Below, piece after piece: positions 25,066 to 33,126 of a stretch of 64,000 nt of DNA. Location: contig NZ_LLZN01000073.1 of assembly GCF_001509795.1 (NCBI RefSeq), forward strand, positions 1-64,000, written 5' to 3'. The stretch is from Streptomyces sp. NRRL WC-3605. GTDB lineage: Bacteria > Actinomycetota > Actinomycetes > Streptomycetales > Streptomycetaceae. Below the pieces are notes generated by a model. It made no database searches, was not told the DNA's origin, and saw only the letters and a list, made by a program, of their open reading frames with translations. Numbering within the stretch: position 1 is the stretch's first letter; the number at the start of each line of letters is the position of its first letter. The translations under genes were made by a program, and so were the position numbers.

Positions 25066-26127
25066 TTGACCGACCATCTCGTCGACGCCCACGCTCCGCG
25101 CGATCTGCACGCGTTCATCGCCGGGCTGCCGAAGGCCGAACTGCACGTCCACCACGTCGGCTCCGCCTCTCCCCGCATCGTCGCGGAACTCGCCGCCCGC
25201 CACCCCGACTCACGGGTGCCCACCGACCCCGAGGCGCTGGCCGACTACTTCACGTTCACCGACTTCGCCCACTTCATCGACGTGTACCTGTCCGTCGTGG
25301 ACCTCATCCGCACCCCCGAGGACGTGCGGCTGCTGACCTACGAGGTGGCCCGTGACCTGGCCCGGCAGCAGGTCCGCTACGCCGAGCTGACGATCACGCC
25401 GTTCTCGTCCACCCGGCGCGGCATCGACGCACGGGCCTTCATGGAGGCGATCGAGGACGCCCGCAAGGAGGCCGAGGCCGAGTTCGGGACCGTGCTGCGC
25501 TGGTGCTTCGACATCCCCGGCGAGGCCGGACTGGAGTCGGCGGAGGAGACCGCGCGGCTCGCGACCGACGACCGGCTGCGCCCCGAGGGCCTGGTCTCCT
25601 TCGGGCTCGGCGGCCCGGAGATCGGTGTGCCGAGGCCGCAGTTCAAGCCGTACTTCGACCGGGCGATCGCGGCCGGGCTGCACTCCGTGCCGCACGCCGG
25701 GGAGACCACCGGCCCGCAGACGATCTGGGACGCGCTCACCGAGCTGCGCGCCGAGCGCATCGGGCACGGAACGAGTGCCGCGCAGGACCCGAAGCTGCTC
25801 GCGCATCTCGCCGAGCACCGGATCCCGCTGGAGGTGTGCCCGACGTCCAACATCGCCACGCGCGCGGTGCGCACGATCGAGGAGCACCCGCTGGCGCGGT
25901 TCGTGGAGGCCGGGGTGCTCGTGACGGTCAACTCCGACGACCCGCCGATGTTCGGCACCGACCTCGACAACGAGTACGCGGTCGCCGCGCGTCTCCTCGG
26001 CCTCGACGAGCGGGGCCTGGCCGACCTCGCGAAGAACGCGGTGAGCGCGTCGTTCCTGGACGAGGCGGGCAAGGCCCGGATCGCCGCGGAGATCGACACC
26101 TACACGGCCGGGTGGCTCGCGCCCTGA
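25066..26127 (+). CDS. Adenosine-deaminase-family enzyme, probable 6-aminodeoxyfutalosine deaminase
   Basis: This 353-aa zinc amidohydrolase starts at TTG, placed 8 nt after GGGGAGGAA. Metal and catalytic residues are visible: HVHHVGSAS (N-terminal HxH), HAGET (catalytic Glu), RIGHGT and NSDDPPMFGT. Family members are labelled adenosine deaminase. However, Streptomyces and other actinomycete homologues of this subgroup (for example the S. avermitilis enzyme Sav2595) were shown to deaminate 6-aminodeoxyfutalosine in the futalosine route to menaquinone. Streptomyces uses that route, so I favour it. The glycerophosphodiesterase gene begins 17 nt downstream, probably co-transcribed. Confidence 0.75.
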   Translation: MTDHLVDAHAPRDLHAFIAGLPKAELHVHHVGSASPRIVAELAARHPDSRVPTDPEALADYFTFTDFAHFIDVYLSVVDLIRTPEDVRLLTYEVARDLARQQVRYAELTITPFSSTRRGIDARAFMEAIEDARKEAEAEFGTVLRWCFDIPGEAGLESAEETARLATDDRLRPEGLVSFGLGGPEIGVPRPQFKPYFDRAIAAGLHSVPHAGETTGPQTIWDALTELRAERIGHGTSAAQDPKLLAHLAEHRIPLEVCPTSNIATRAVRTIEEHPLARFVEAGVLVTVNSDDPPMFGTDLDNEYAVAARLLGLDERGLADLAKNAVSASFLDEAGKARIAAEIDTYTAGWLAP

Positions 26128-26144
26128 GCGGCCACAATGGCCCC

Positions 26145-26867
26145 ATGGACCATGTGACCGCCGTCGCCCACCGCGGCGAGCCCTTCCGCGTCCGCGAGAA
26201 CACGCTCGGCTCGCTGCGCTCCGCGCTCGCCCAAGGCGCGGACGCGGTGGAGATCGACGTACGGCTCACCCGGGACGGGGTGCCGGTGCTGCTGCACGAC
26301 GCGACGCTGGAACGGCTCTGGGGGCAGGACCGGCCGCTGCTCGCCCTGTCGGCGGCGGAGGTGCGGGGGCTGACCGAGGGCGGGGTGCCCACCCTGGAGG
26401 AGGCGCTCGCCGAGTGCGAGGGGAGCCGGGTGATGATCGACCTGCCCGGCGCCCCCGAGCCGTGGGCTGTGCGGCGGATCGTGGAGACCGTGCGCGCGTG
26501 CGGAGCGCAGGATGGGGTGTACTACTGCGCGGGCGCCCCGGCCATGCTCGCGGTGCGGGCCGCCGATCCGGCCGCCGAGATCGCGCTGACCTGGGCGACG
26601 AAGGCGCCGCCGCGCGCCGGGCTGCTGGAGGCGGTCCGGCCGCGCTGGCTCAACTACCGCTTCACCCTGGTGGATCACGCGCTCGCCGAGCGGGTCCACC
26701 GTGGCGGGTGTCTGCTGTCCGCCTGGACCCCGGACACCCGGCGTTCGATGCGCCGTCTGCTGGACGCCGGTGTGGACTCGGTGACGACGAACCGCGTGGA
26801 CGTCCTGCTGTCCGAACGGGAGCGCGCCGGACGGTCCGGGCACGTTCGCGGACGCCGGCGCCCGTAG
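26145..26867 (+). CDS. Glycerophosphodiester phosphodiesterase family protein
   Basis: This 240-aa cytoplasmic protein has a GDPD barrel. HRGEPFRVRENTLGSL carries the catalytic His and the Glu-Asn pair, and EIDVRLTRDGVPVLLHD carries metal and catalytic residues. YYCAGAPAMLAVRA and the C-terminal AWTPDTRRSMRRLLDAGVDS strands complete the fold. It would hydrolyse glycerophosphodiesters to glycerol 3-phosphate and an alcohol. The protein lacks a signal peptide, unlike secreted GlpQ. The C-terminus is short and basic. It follows the deaminase gene by 17 nt, with no functional link obvious. Confidence 0.78.
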   Translation: MDHVTAVAHRGEPFRVRENTLGSLRSALAQGADAVEIDVRLTRDGVPVLLHDATLERLWGQDRPLLALSAAEVRGLTEGGVPTLEEALAECEGSRVMIDLPGAPEPWAVRRIVETVRACGAQDGVYYCAGAPAMLAVRAADPAAEIALTWATKAPPRAGLLEAVRPRWLNYRFTLVDHALAERVHRGGCLLSAWTPDTRRSMRRLLDAGVDSVTTNRVDVLLSERERAGRSGHVRGRRRP

Positions 26868-27030
26868 GGGCCATCCCTCATCAACGCCCTTGTCGCGCAG
26901 GGGATCTGCTGGGGGGCCGGTCAGGGTCCCCGCCCTCCTCGGTGACGATCCGGCTCCGGCCGGTCCGGCACGACGATGATCACGCACCGTCCGCCGGACC
27001 CCCGGTCCACTCGTCGCCCAGGAGCAGCAG

Positions 27031-28191
27031 ATGCCCGTACGCCCGTTCCCCGCGCTCGTCACCTCCGCGCTCGCCCTCGCCCTGACCGCGCTGCCGCTGG
27101 CCGGCACCGCGTCCGCCCGGCCCGCCTCCTCGTCGTGCTCCGCGCGGGCGATCGAGGCCGCCGAGGCGGACGGTCCCGACGTCGCGGCCCTGTGCGCGGC
27201 GCTGAAGGGGCTGCCCGACCGGGACGCCACGGCCGCGCTGATCCGCGTGGGCGGGCACGGCAGCTGGCACGGGGAGGCGGGCGTGCGGGACATCAGGTCG
27301 GGGGCGCCCGCCCTGGAGGACGCCCGGTTCCGGGCCGGCTCCACGACGAAGATCGTGACCTCGGCGATCGTGCTGCAACTGGCGGCGGAGGGACGGATCT
27401 CGCTCGACGGAACCGTGCAGCGGTATCTGCCCGGTCTGCTGACGGACGACTTCGCGCCCATCACCGTGCGGCAGTTGCTGAACTTCACCAGCGGTCTCCA
27501 GCCGGGCGCCTCCCTCGGCGACGACGTCGACACCGCCTACGAGCGCCGGTTCGAGACGCTGACCCCGCAGGAGGTGGTGGCCGCGTCGGTGGCCAAGGGG
27601 CCCGATCCGGAGCACGCGCCGGGTGAGTTCCAGCAGTACGGCAACATCCACTACACCGTGCTGGGCCTGCTGATCGAGAAGGTCACCGGTGACACGTACG
27701 CCCATCAGGCTGCCGTGCGGATCTTCCGTCCGCTCGGCATGCGGCACACGTCCTTCCCGGCCGGGCCCGACCCGCGGATCCGCGGTCCGCACAACCGCGG
27801 CTACGACTGGATCGACGGGCGGCTCGTCGACGTGACCGAGTGGAACATGAGCGACCGGTTCGCGGCCGGCGATCTGATCTCCACGACGGCCGACATGGAG
27901 CGGCTGCTGGTCGCGCTGTTCCGCGGCCGGGTGGTGCCCGAGCCGCAGCTGGAGGAGATGTTCACCGTTCCGGACGCCGAGGGGGCCACCATGGGCGCCG
28001 GTCTGGAGCGCTTCGAGCTGAACGGCCGGGTGATCTGGGGCAAGACGGGTTCGCGGCCCGGCTACCACACCGTCGTCGCCGCCACCCGCGACCTGTCGCG
28101 GACCGTCGTGTACTCGGTGGCCTCCACGGACGCGAAGGGCGACGGCCTGGCCATCGCCCAGCGCTTCGCCTTCCCCGCGTTCAACCGCTGA
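27031..28191 (+). CDS. Secreted serine hydrolase of the beta-lactamase/D-alanyl-D-alanine carboxypeptidase class
   Basis: The 386-aa precursor has a signal peptide ending near TASA-RPA (about residue 29). The class-C-like catalytic motifs are SxxK in AGSTTKIV (Ser104, Lys107), YxN in QQYGNIHY and the KTG triad in WGKTGSRPGY. This set fits DD-peptidases and esterases of the S12 family. There is no resistance-gene context, so peptidoglycan processing or an esterase role is more likely than antibiotic hydrolysis. The coding end overlaps the convergent membrane-protein gene by 11 nt. The 163-nt upstream gap shows no clear promoter motif. Confidence 0.82.
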   Translation: MPVRPFPALVTSALALALTALPLAGTASARPASSSCSARAIEAAEADGPDVAALCAALKGLPDRDATAALIRVGGHGSWHGEAGVRDIRSGAPALEDARFRAGSTTKIVTSAIVLQLAAEGRISLDGTVQRYLPGLLTDDFAPITVRQLLNFTSGLQPGASLGDDVDTAYERRFETLTPQEVVAASVAKGPDPEHAPGEFQQYGNIHYTVLGLLIEKVTGDTYAHQAAVRIFRPLGMRHTSFPAGPDPRIRGPHNRGYDWIDGRLVDVTEWNMSDRFAAGDLISTTADMERLLVALFRGRVVPEPQLEEMFTVPDAEGATMGAGLERFELNGRVIWGKTGSRPGYHTVVAATRDLSRTVVYSVASTDAKGDGLAIAQRFAFPAFNR

Positions 28192-28717
28192 CGGCTGCGG
28201 CGGGGGCTCCGGGCACCGGCGCCCCCGCCAGCACCTCCAGCCGCTTGATCCTGCGACGCACGACGTACAGCGGGATCACCCCGACGACACCGAACGCCAT
28301 GTCGATCACCGACCACCACAGCGGGATGCCGCGGATCGGGCCGCAGATCAGGGCGAGCGGGATGATGCCGGCGCAGGCGATCATGCCGAACTCGACGACC
28401 CAGATGTTGCGGACCGGGTCGCGGTAGGGGCCGTAGAAGGCGACGGCGATGACGAGGTGGGCGAAGGCCAGCCAGTCCGTGCCGTAGAGGAGGAAGGGGT
28501 GCTCGGCGTCGGCGGTGTCCAGTCCCTGCCGGACGCGTTCGATCCACTCCATCAGGCCGGGCAGGCTCTCGTGGACGGACAGGGCCCTCAGCAGGTCCTC
28601 CGTCCAGCGCAGTTCGTGGACGAGGGGGAAGGCCGTGGCGCCGCTGAGCACCAGGCAGACGACGAAGAGGACCAACCACACGCGGATGCCCCTGAGCAGG
28701 GCGGCTCTGTCGCTCAT
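28181..28717 (-). CDS. Small integral membrane protein, unknown function
   Basis: This 178-aa protein has four hydrophobic helices: one near residues 12-32 (IRVWLVLFVVCLVLSGATAF), then LAFAHLVIAVAFYG, IACAGIIPLALICG and IDMAFGVVGVIPLYVVRR. The intervening soluble loop is acidic. I do not recognise a named family. A perfect 14-bp palindrome lies 20-35 nt upstream of its start, so it is probably under a dedicated repressor. It is divergent from the lipid-kinase-like gene and converges on the serine hydrolase. Confidence 0.7.
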   Translation of the reverse strand: MSDRAALLRGIRVWLVLFVVCLVLSGATAFPLVHELRWTEDLLRALSVHESLPGLMEWIERVRQGLDTADAEHPFLLYGTDWLAFAHLVIAVAFYGPYRDPVRNIWVVEFGMIACAGIIPLALICGPIRGIPLWWSVIDMAFGVVGVIPLYVVRRRIKRLEVLAGAPVPGAPAAAVSG

Positions 28718-28737
28718 GGCCGTAGCCTACGCCCGAG

Positions 28738-28751
28738 TTGAACATGTTCAA
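28738..28751. promoter_or_regulatory. Perfect 14-bp palindrome TTGAACATGTTCAA
   Basis: The palindrome is in the 131-bp divergent interval, 21 bp upstream of the membrane-protein start at 28717 and 97 bp upstream of the kinase-like gene. It is much more AT-rich than its surroundings, as operators of TetR- or MarR-type repressors often are. No regulator gene is adjacent. Confidence 0.6.
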
Positions 28752-28848
28752 AAGCGGGTCCCCCCGGTCCGGTGGGGTTCGGCGGGCCCAGCGCGAGCAT
28801 CCGTAGACAGACCGGTCCTACGATGTCCACGGGGCGAACGGAGGAACG

Positions 28849-30213
28849 ATGGCCCTCGACGTGAGCGGGCGCGCCTTTGTGAAGCAGCGGTGGGCGGCGC
28901 GCGCCGCCCTGGTCGCCGCCGGGCTCGCCCTGCTCGTGCCCCTGGTGCACGGCGGCTTCGTCGGTGTCCTGCTCCTGGTCGCCGCGGCGGTCGGCCTGGC
29001 CGTCAGCGCGGTCGCGCTGTGGTGGACGCTGACCCTGCGCGGCCCCCTGCGCTGGGTCGCGGCCCTCGTGGCGCTGATCGTCCCGGCCGCGCTCGTCGCC
29101 CTGTTCGCGGTCACCCTCCTGTGGTCGCTGCTGGTGTCGGTGGCGCTGTGGGCGGTGGCCGTGTGGAGCGGGCGGTACGCGCTGGGGACCACGACGCCCT
29201 CGCGGGTGCGGCCGATGCGCGAGCGCAGGGCGCTGCCCGTACGGCGGCCCTTCCTGATCATGAACCCCCTCTCGGGCGACGGGAAGGTGGGCCGCTTCGG
29301 GCTGAAGGAGAAGGCCGAGCGGCTCGGCGCGCAGGTCGTCCTCCTCGACCCCGAGCGGTACCAGGACGTCACCGCGCTGGCCCGCGAGGCCGTCGCGAAC
29401 GGGGCCGACCTGCTCGGGGTGGCGGGCGGCGACGGCACACAGGCAATGGTCGCGGCGGTCGCCGCCGAGCACGGCCTGCCGTTCCTGGTGATCAGCGCCG
29501 GCACCCGCAACCACTTCGCGATGGACCTGGGCCTGGACCGGGACGACCCCTCCACCTGTCTCGACGCGCTCACCGACGGCGTGGAGCTGCGCGTCGACCT
29601 CGGCTTCGCGGGCGACCGGCCCTTCGTCAACAACGCGTCCTTCGGGGCGTACGCGGCCATCGTGCAGAACCCCGGCTACCGGGAGGCCAAGATCGGCACG
29701 AGTCTGGAGCTGCTGCCCGACCTGCTCCTCGGCGAGGAGGGCCCACGCCTGACCGCCCGCGCCGGGGACACCACGCTCGAGGCCCCGCAGGCCGTGCTGA
29801 TCAGCAACAACGTCTACCGCACCGACGACCCCTTCGGCCTCGGCTACCGCGACCGCCTCGACGGCGGGACGCTCGGCGTCCTCGGCATCCGGGTGGACAG
29901 CGCCGCCCAGGCCGCCGCGCTGCTCCTGACGCCGGGCCCGCACGGCCTCACCTTCGTCACCGCCCGGGAGGTGCTGGTGGACGCCGACCGCCCCGAGATC
30001 GAGGCCGGTGTCGACGGGGAGGCGCTGATGCTGCCCGCCCCGGTCCGCTGCCGTGTCCAGCCCGGCGCCCTGCGGGTGCGCGTGCCGCGCCGGCGCCCCG
30101 GTGTCCCCCGCCGCAAGGCCCGCCTGGACTGGCGCCGGCTGGGCAGGCTGGCGGCGACGGTGGGCCGCGCCGCCGTCCATCACCGGCACCATCACCGGCG
30201 CCCCGCCGGGTGA
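28849..30213 (+). CDS. Membrane-anchored diacylglycerol/sphingosine-kinase-like protein
   Basis: This 454-aa protein has an N-terminal membrane domain of about 110 residues with three to four hydrophobic helices. A DAGK catalytic domain (about residues 138-430) follows. The phosphate-binding loop is FLIMNPLSGDGKVGR and the nucleotide signature is GVAGGDGTQ, with GGDGT near residue 191. The segment SAGTRNHFAMDLG is characteristic of the family. It probably phosphorylates a lipid at the membrane. The C-terminus is strongly basic and His-rich. The start has a GGAGGAACG site. The flotillin unit begins 257 nt downstream with its own regulatory region, so the two are probably separate. Confidence 0.8.
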   Translation: MALDVSGRAFVKQRWAARAALVAAGLALLVPLVHGGFVGVLLLVAAAVGLAVSAVALWWTLTLRGPLRWVAALVALIVPAALVALFAVTLLWSLLVSVALWAVAVWSGRYALGTTTPSRVRPMRERRALPVRRPFLIMNPLSGDGKVGRFGLKEKAERLGAQVVLLDPERYQDVTALAREAVANGADLLGVAGGDGTQAMVAAVAAEHGLPFLVISAGTRNHFAMDLGLDRDDPSTCLDALTDGVELRVDLGFAGDRPFVNNASFGAYAAIVQNPGYREAKIGTSLELLPDLLLGEEGPRLTARAGDTTLEAPQAVLISNNVYRTDDPFGLGYRDRLDGGTLGVLGIRVDSAAQAAALLLTPGPHGLTFVTAREVLVDADRPEIEAGVDGEALMLPAPVRCRVQPGALRVRVPRRRPGVPRRKARLDWRRLGRLAATVGRAAVHHRHHHRRPAG

Positions 30214-30287
30214 CCTCGGCGGAACGTTTCCTTCCAGCGTGCCGGTGACTCCCCCGGGACGGCGTCCGGCACCCAGGAGCGGGTGAA

Positions 30288-30308
30288 CATTGCCGGAAAC
30301 CGGCAATG
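30288..30308. promoter_or_regulatory. 21-bp perfect palindrome upstream of the flotillin-ATPase unit
   Basis: CATTGCCGG (30288-30296) and CCGGCAATG (30300-30308) flank the centre AAA. The site lies 163 bp upstream of the first gene of the unit and has the size and symmetry of an operator. It is the most conspicuous element of the 257-bp interval 30214-30470. Confidence 0.55.
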
Positions 30309-30364
30309 CGCGAGCGGGGTGGCCTCCGGCAGCATGGTCCGCGGGGAGCACCACGGACGGTCGC

Positions 30365-30395
30365 GGTGCCGGACACTGGCAGGTGTCCCGGCACC
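30365..30395 (+). promoter_or_regulatory. Leader hairpin before the flotillin-ATPase unit
   Basis: GGTGCCGGACAC (30365-30376) pairs with GTGTCCCGGCACC (30383-30395) with a single bulged C and a 6-nt loop. It lies 75 nt before the first start codon and could be an attenuator or an extra operator. Confidence 0.4.
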
Positions 30396-30470
30396 GGACC
30401 GCTGCCGTGCCGTGCCCGCCGGACGACATGCGCCGCCCTGCGCGGCGCCGAGGGGAGAGGGGGCCCCGAG

Positions 30471-30908
30471 ATGCGCACGGTTCTGACAGCCGCCACGGGT
30501 CTGCCCACCCTCGTCCTGAGCGCCGCCCTCGTCGTGGCCGTCTGCTTCTGGCTCCTGGCCGCCGCCGGTCTCGCCGGTGTCCGCAGCTTCGACGCCGACG
30601 TGGACCTGCGCGGGTGGGGGCTGGACGGCGTGCCCGTGACGGTCGCGCTGTCGCTCTGGACGTTCCTCGCCTGGTCCCTGAGCGTCGGTGCGGCCGTGCC
30701 GGTCGCCGCGCTCACCCCTGACGGGAGCGCCGCCGGCCCGCTGCTGCGGCTGGTCGTGCCGGTCGCCGCCCTCGTCGTGGCCCGGTCCGCGACCCGTCCA
30801 CTCGTCCGGCGGCTGCACCGCCTCTTCCCCGACGAACCCGGCCCGGCCGCGCGGCGCGCGGCGCGCACGGGCACCCCCACGCTCCGCACGCGGGACCGCG
30901 CCGTCTGA
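30471..30908 (+). CDS. Small membrane protein resembling the membrane half of YqiJ/NfeD proteins
   Basis: The protein is 145 aa and starts at an ATG after GGGGAGAGGGGG. It has an N-terminal helix (PTLVLSAALVVAVCFWLLA) and then an acidic FDADVDLRGWGLDGVPVTVA block. A second helix (ALSLWTFLAWSLSVGA) and a third hydrophobic stretch (LLRLVVPVAALVVARSA) follow, ending in an Arg-rich tail. The GVP-then-helix pattern matches what I know of YqiJ-like (DUF1449) proteins that accompany YqiK flotillins. The C-terminal OB-fold domain of those proteins is absent here. It lies 88 nt upstream of the flotillin gene, the expected position for such a partner. Family assignment is inference. Confidence 0.6.
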   Translation: MRTVLTAATGLPTLVLSAALVVAVCFWLLAAAGLAGVRSFDADVDLRGWGLDGVPVTVALSLWTFLAWSLSVGAAVPVAALTPDGSAAGPLLRLVVPVAALVVARSATRPLVRRLHRLFPDEPGPAARRAARTGTPTLRTRDRAV

Positions 30909-30996
30909 GCCGCGCCGCCGCCGGGACCGCCCCGGCGGCTCACCACGCGCCCACACCTGTCTCTCCCCGCACACCTACGCCCGAAGGACGTATGTC

Positions 30997-33030
30997 ATGG
31001 TTCCCATGATCGTCGGCACCGGCGCGCTCGTCGTCGCCTGCCTGCTGGTGGTACTGGCCGTCGCCCGGTTGTTCCGCAAGGTCGAGCAGGGCAAGGCCCT
31101 GATCGTCTCCAAGATGCGCAAGGTCGACGTGACCTTCACCGGGCAGGTCGTGCTGCCCGTGCTGCACAAGGCCGAGGTCATGGACATCTCGGTGAAGACC
31201 ATCGAGATCACCCGGGCCGGCAAGGAAGGACTGATCTGCCGCGACAACATCCGCGCGGACATCCGGATCACGTTCTTCGTCAAGGTCAACAAGACGGTCG
31301 AGGACGTCATCAAGGTCGCCCAGGCCGTCGGTACGGCCCGCGCGAGCGACCGCGACACGCTCCAGGAGCTGTTCCACGCCAAGTTCTCCGAGGCGCTGAA
31401 GACCGTCGGCAAGCAGCTGGACTTCACCGACCTCTACACCAAGCGCGAGGAACTGCGGTACCGGATCATCGAGGTCATCGGCGTCGACCTGAACGGCTAC
31501 CACCTGGAGGACGCGGCGATCGACTTCCTGGAGCAGACGCCGCTCACCCAGCTCGACCCCGCCAACGTCCTCGACGCCCAGGGCATCCGCAAGATCACCG
31601 AGCTGACGGCCGTCGAGCACGTGCGCACCAACGAGGCCCAGCGCACCGAGCAGAAGGAGATCACGCGGCAGAACGTCGACGCCCGCGAGGCCATCCTGGA
31701 GCTGGAGCGCCGGCAGGCCGACGCCGAGATCAAGCAGCGCCGGGAGATCGAGACCGTGCGCGCCCGCGAGGAGGCCGAGACGGCGCGGGTGGTGGAGGAG
31801 GAGCGGCTGCGGGCCCAGACCGCCTTCCTCAAGACCGAGGAACAGCTCGGGGTGCAGCGGGAGAACCAGGCCCGCGAGGTCGCCGTCGCCGCGAAGAACC
31901 GCGAGCGGGTCCTCGCCGTCGAGAGCGAGCGCATCGAGAAGGACCGCCTGCTGGAGGTCATCGCCCGTGAGCGGGAGACGCAGCTGAACCGGATCGCCGC
32001 CGACAAGGAGGTCGAGGCGGAGAAGCGGCAGATCGCCGAGGTGGTCCGCGAGCGGGTCGCCGTCGACCGGACGGTCGCCGAGCAGGAGGAGGCCATCAAG
32101 CGGCTGCGGGCCGTCGAGGAGGCGGAGCGCGACCGGCAGGCCGTGATCATCGCCGCCGAGGCCGAGGCGCAGGAGCGGCTGGTCAAGGACATCAAGGCCG
32201 CCGAGGCCGCCGAGCAGGCCGCCGTGCACCGCGCGGCCGAGGAGCTGACGCTGGCCGAGGCCCGGTTGAAGAGCGCCGACCTGGACGCGCGGGCCAAGCT
32301 CCGGCTCACCGAGGCGGTCCAGGCCGAGGCCGCCGCCGAGGGGCTGGCCGCGGTGCAGGTCCGCGACAAGGAGGCCGACGTCATCGAGAAGGCGGGCCGC
32401 GCGGAGGCCGGGGCCACCGAGGCCCGGATGCGGGCGGAGGCCGAGGGAGCGCGGGCGAAGGCGCTCGCCGAGGCGGAGGGCGTGGGCGAGAAGCTCAAGG
32501 CCGAGGCCGCCGGGCTCACCGAGAAGGCGGCGGCGATGGCGGCGCTGGACGACGCGTCCCGGGGCCACGAGGAGTACCGGCTGCGCCTCGAGGCGGAGAA
32601 GGACATCCGGCTGGCCGGGCTGGAGGTGCAGCGGCAGGTCGCCGAGGCCCAGGCCACGGTGCTCGCCACCGGCCTGGAGAACGCCGACATCGACATCGTC
32701 GGCGGGGAGTCGGTCTTCTTCGACCGTCTGGTCTCCTCCATCGCGCTCGGCAAGGGCGTGGACGGGTTCGTCCAGCACTCCGAGACGGCGCGGGCGCTCG
32801 GCCGGCCCTGGCTGGACGGCACGCGCGACCTCGGCGACGACCTCACCCACGTGCTCGGTTCCGTCTCCACGGCGGACGTGCAGAACCTGACCGTGTCCGC
32901 ACTGCTGATGAAGCTCATGAAGGCGGACACCGCGAACACCGGTCAGCTCCGGCAACTGCTGGACAGGGCGGGCGAACTGGGTCTCGCGGAGACCCCCCTC
33001 GCCTCTCTCAACGGCAGCGCCGAGGGCTGA
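30997..33030 (+). CDS. Flotillin/YqiK-like SPFH-domain protein
   Basis: This 677-aa protein has one N-terminal membrane helix (IVGTGALVVACLLVVLAV), a SPFH/band-7 domain (about residues 30-200), and a very long Glu/Ala/Arg-rich coiled coil (about 205-540). The flotillin-type C-terminal region (about 560-660) includes ENADIDIVGGESVFFDRL. Flotillins oligomerise on the membrane and organise lipid microdomains. It is longer than E. coli YqiK (about 553 aa) because of an extended coiled coil. AAGGA lies 8 nt before the ATG at 30997. It is followed by a giant AAA ATPase gene, a pairing I have seen recurrently for YqiK-type flotillins. Confidence 0.88.
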   Translation: MVPMIVGTGALVVACLLVVLAVARLFRKVEQGKALIVSKMRKVDVTFTGQVVLPVLHKAEVMDISVKTIEITRAGKEGLICRDNIRADIRITFFVKVNKTVEDVIKVAQAVGTARASDRDTLQELFHAKFSEALKTVGKQLDFTDLYTKREELRYRIIEVIGVDLNGYHLEDAAIDFLEQTPLTQLDPANVLDAQGIRKITELTAVEHVRTNEAQRTEQKEITRQNVDAREAILELERRQADAEIKQRREIETVRAREEAETARVVEEERLRAQTAFLKTEEQLGVQRENQAREVAVAAKNRERVLAVESERIEKDRLLEVIARERETQLNRIAADKEVEAEKRQIAEVVRERVAVDRTVAEQEEAIKRLRAVEEAERDRQAVIIAAEAEAQERLVKDIKAAEAAEQAAVHRAAEELTLAEARLKSADLDARAKLRLTEAVQAEAAAEGLAAVQVRDKEADVIEKAGRAEAGATEARMRAEAEGARAKALAEAEGVGEKLKAEAAGLTEKAAAMAALDDASRGHEEYRLRLEAEKDIRLAGLEVQRQVAEAQATVLATGLENADIDIVGGESVFFDRLVSSIALGKGVDGFVQHSETARALGRPWLDGTRDLGDDLTHVLGSVSTADVQNLTVSALLMKLMKADTANTGQLRQLLDRAGELGLAETPLASLNGSAEG

Positions 33031-33038
33031 CCGGCACC

Positions 33039-33079
33039 CGGTCCGGAGCCGCCGCGCAGGGGACGGCGGCTCCGGACCG
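33039..33079 (+). terminator. Very strong hairpin between flotillin and ATPase genes
   Basis: A perfect 15-bp GC stem (33039-33053 with 33065-33079) and 11-nt loop starts 9 nt after the flotillin stop. It ends 47 nt before the ATPase start. It could limit readthrough so that less ATPase than flotillin is made, or stabilise the upstream message. Confidence 0.65.
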
Positions 33080-33126
33080 CGACCTCGCCGTCCGCCGTGA
33101 CCTCCCCGATGTACGAGAGGGACCTC

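Noticed and set aside
27031..28191. Beta-lactamase resistance gene
   Set aside because: The SxxK/YxN/KTG motifs are shared with DD-peptidases and esterases, and neither context nor sequence points to antibiotic hydrolysis.
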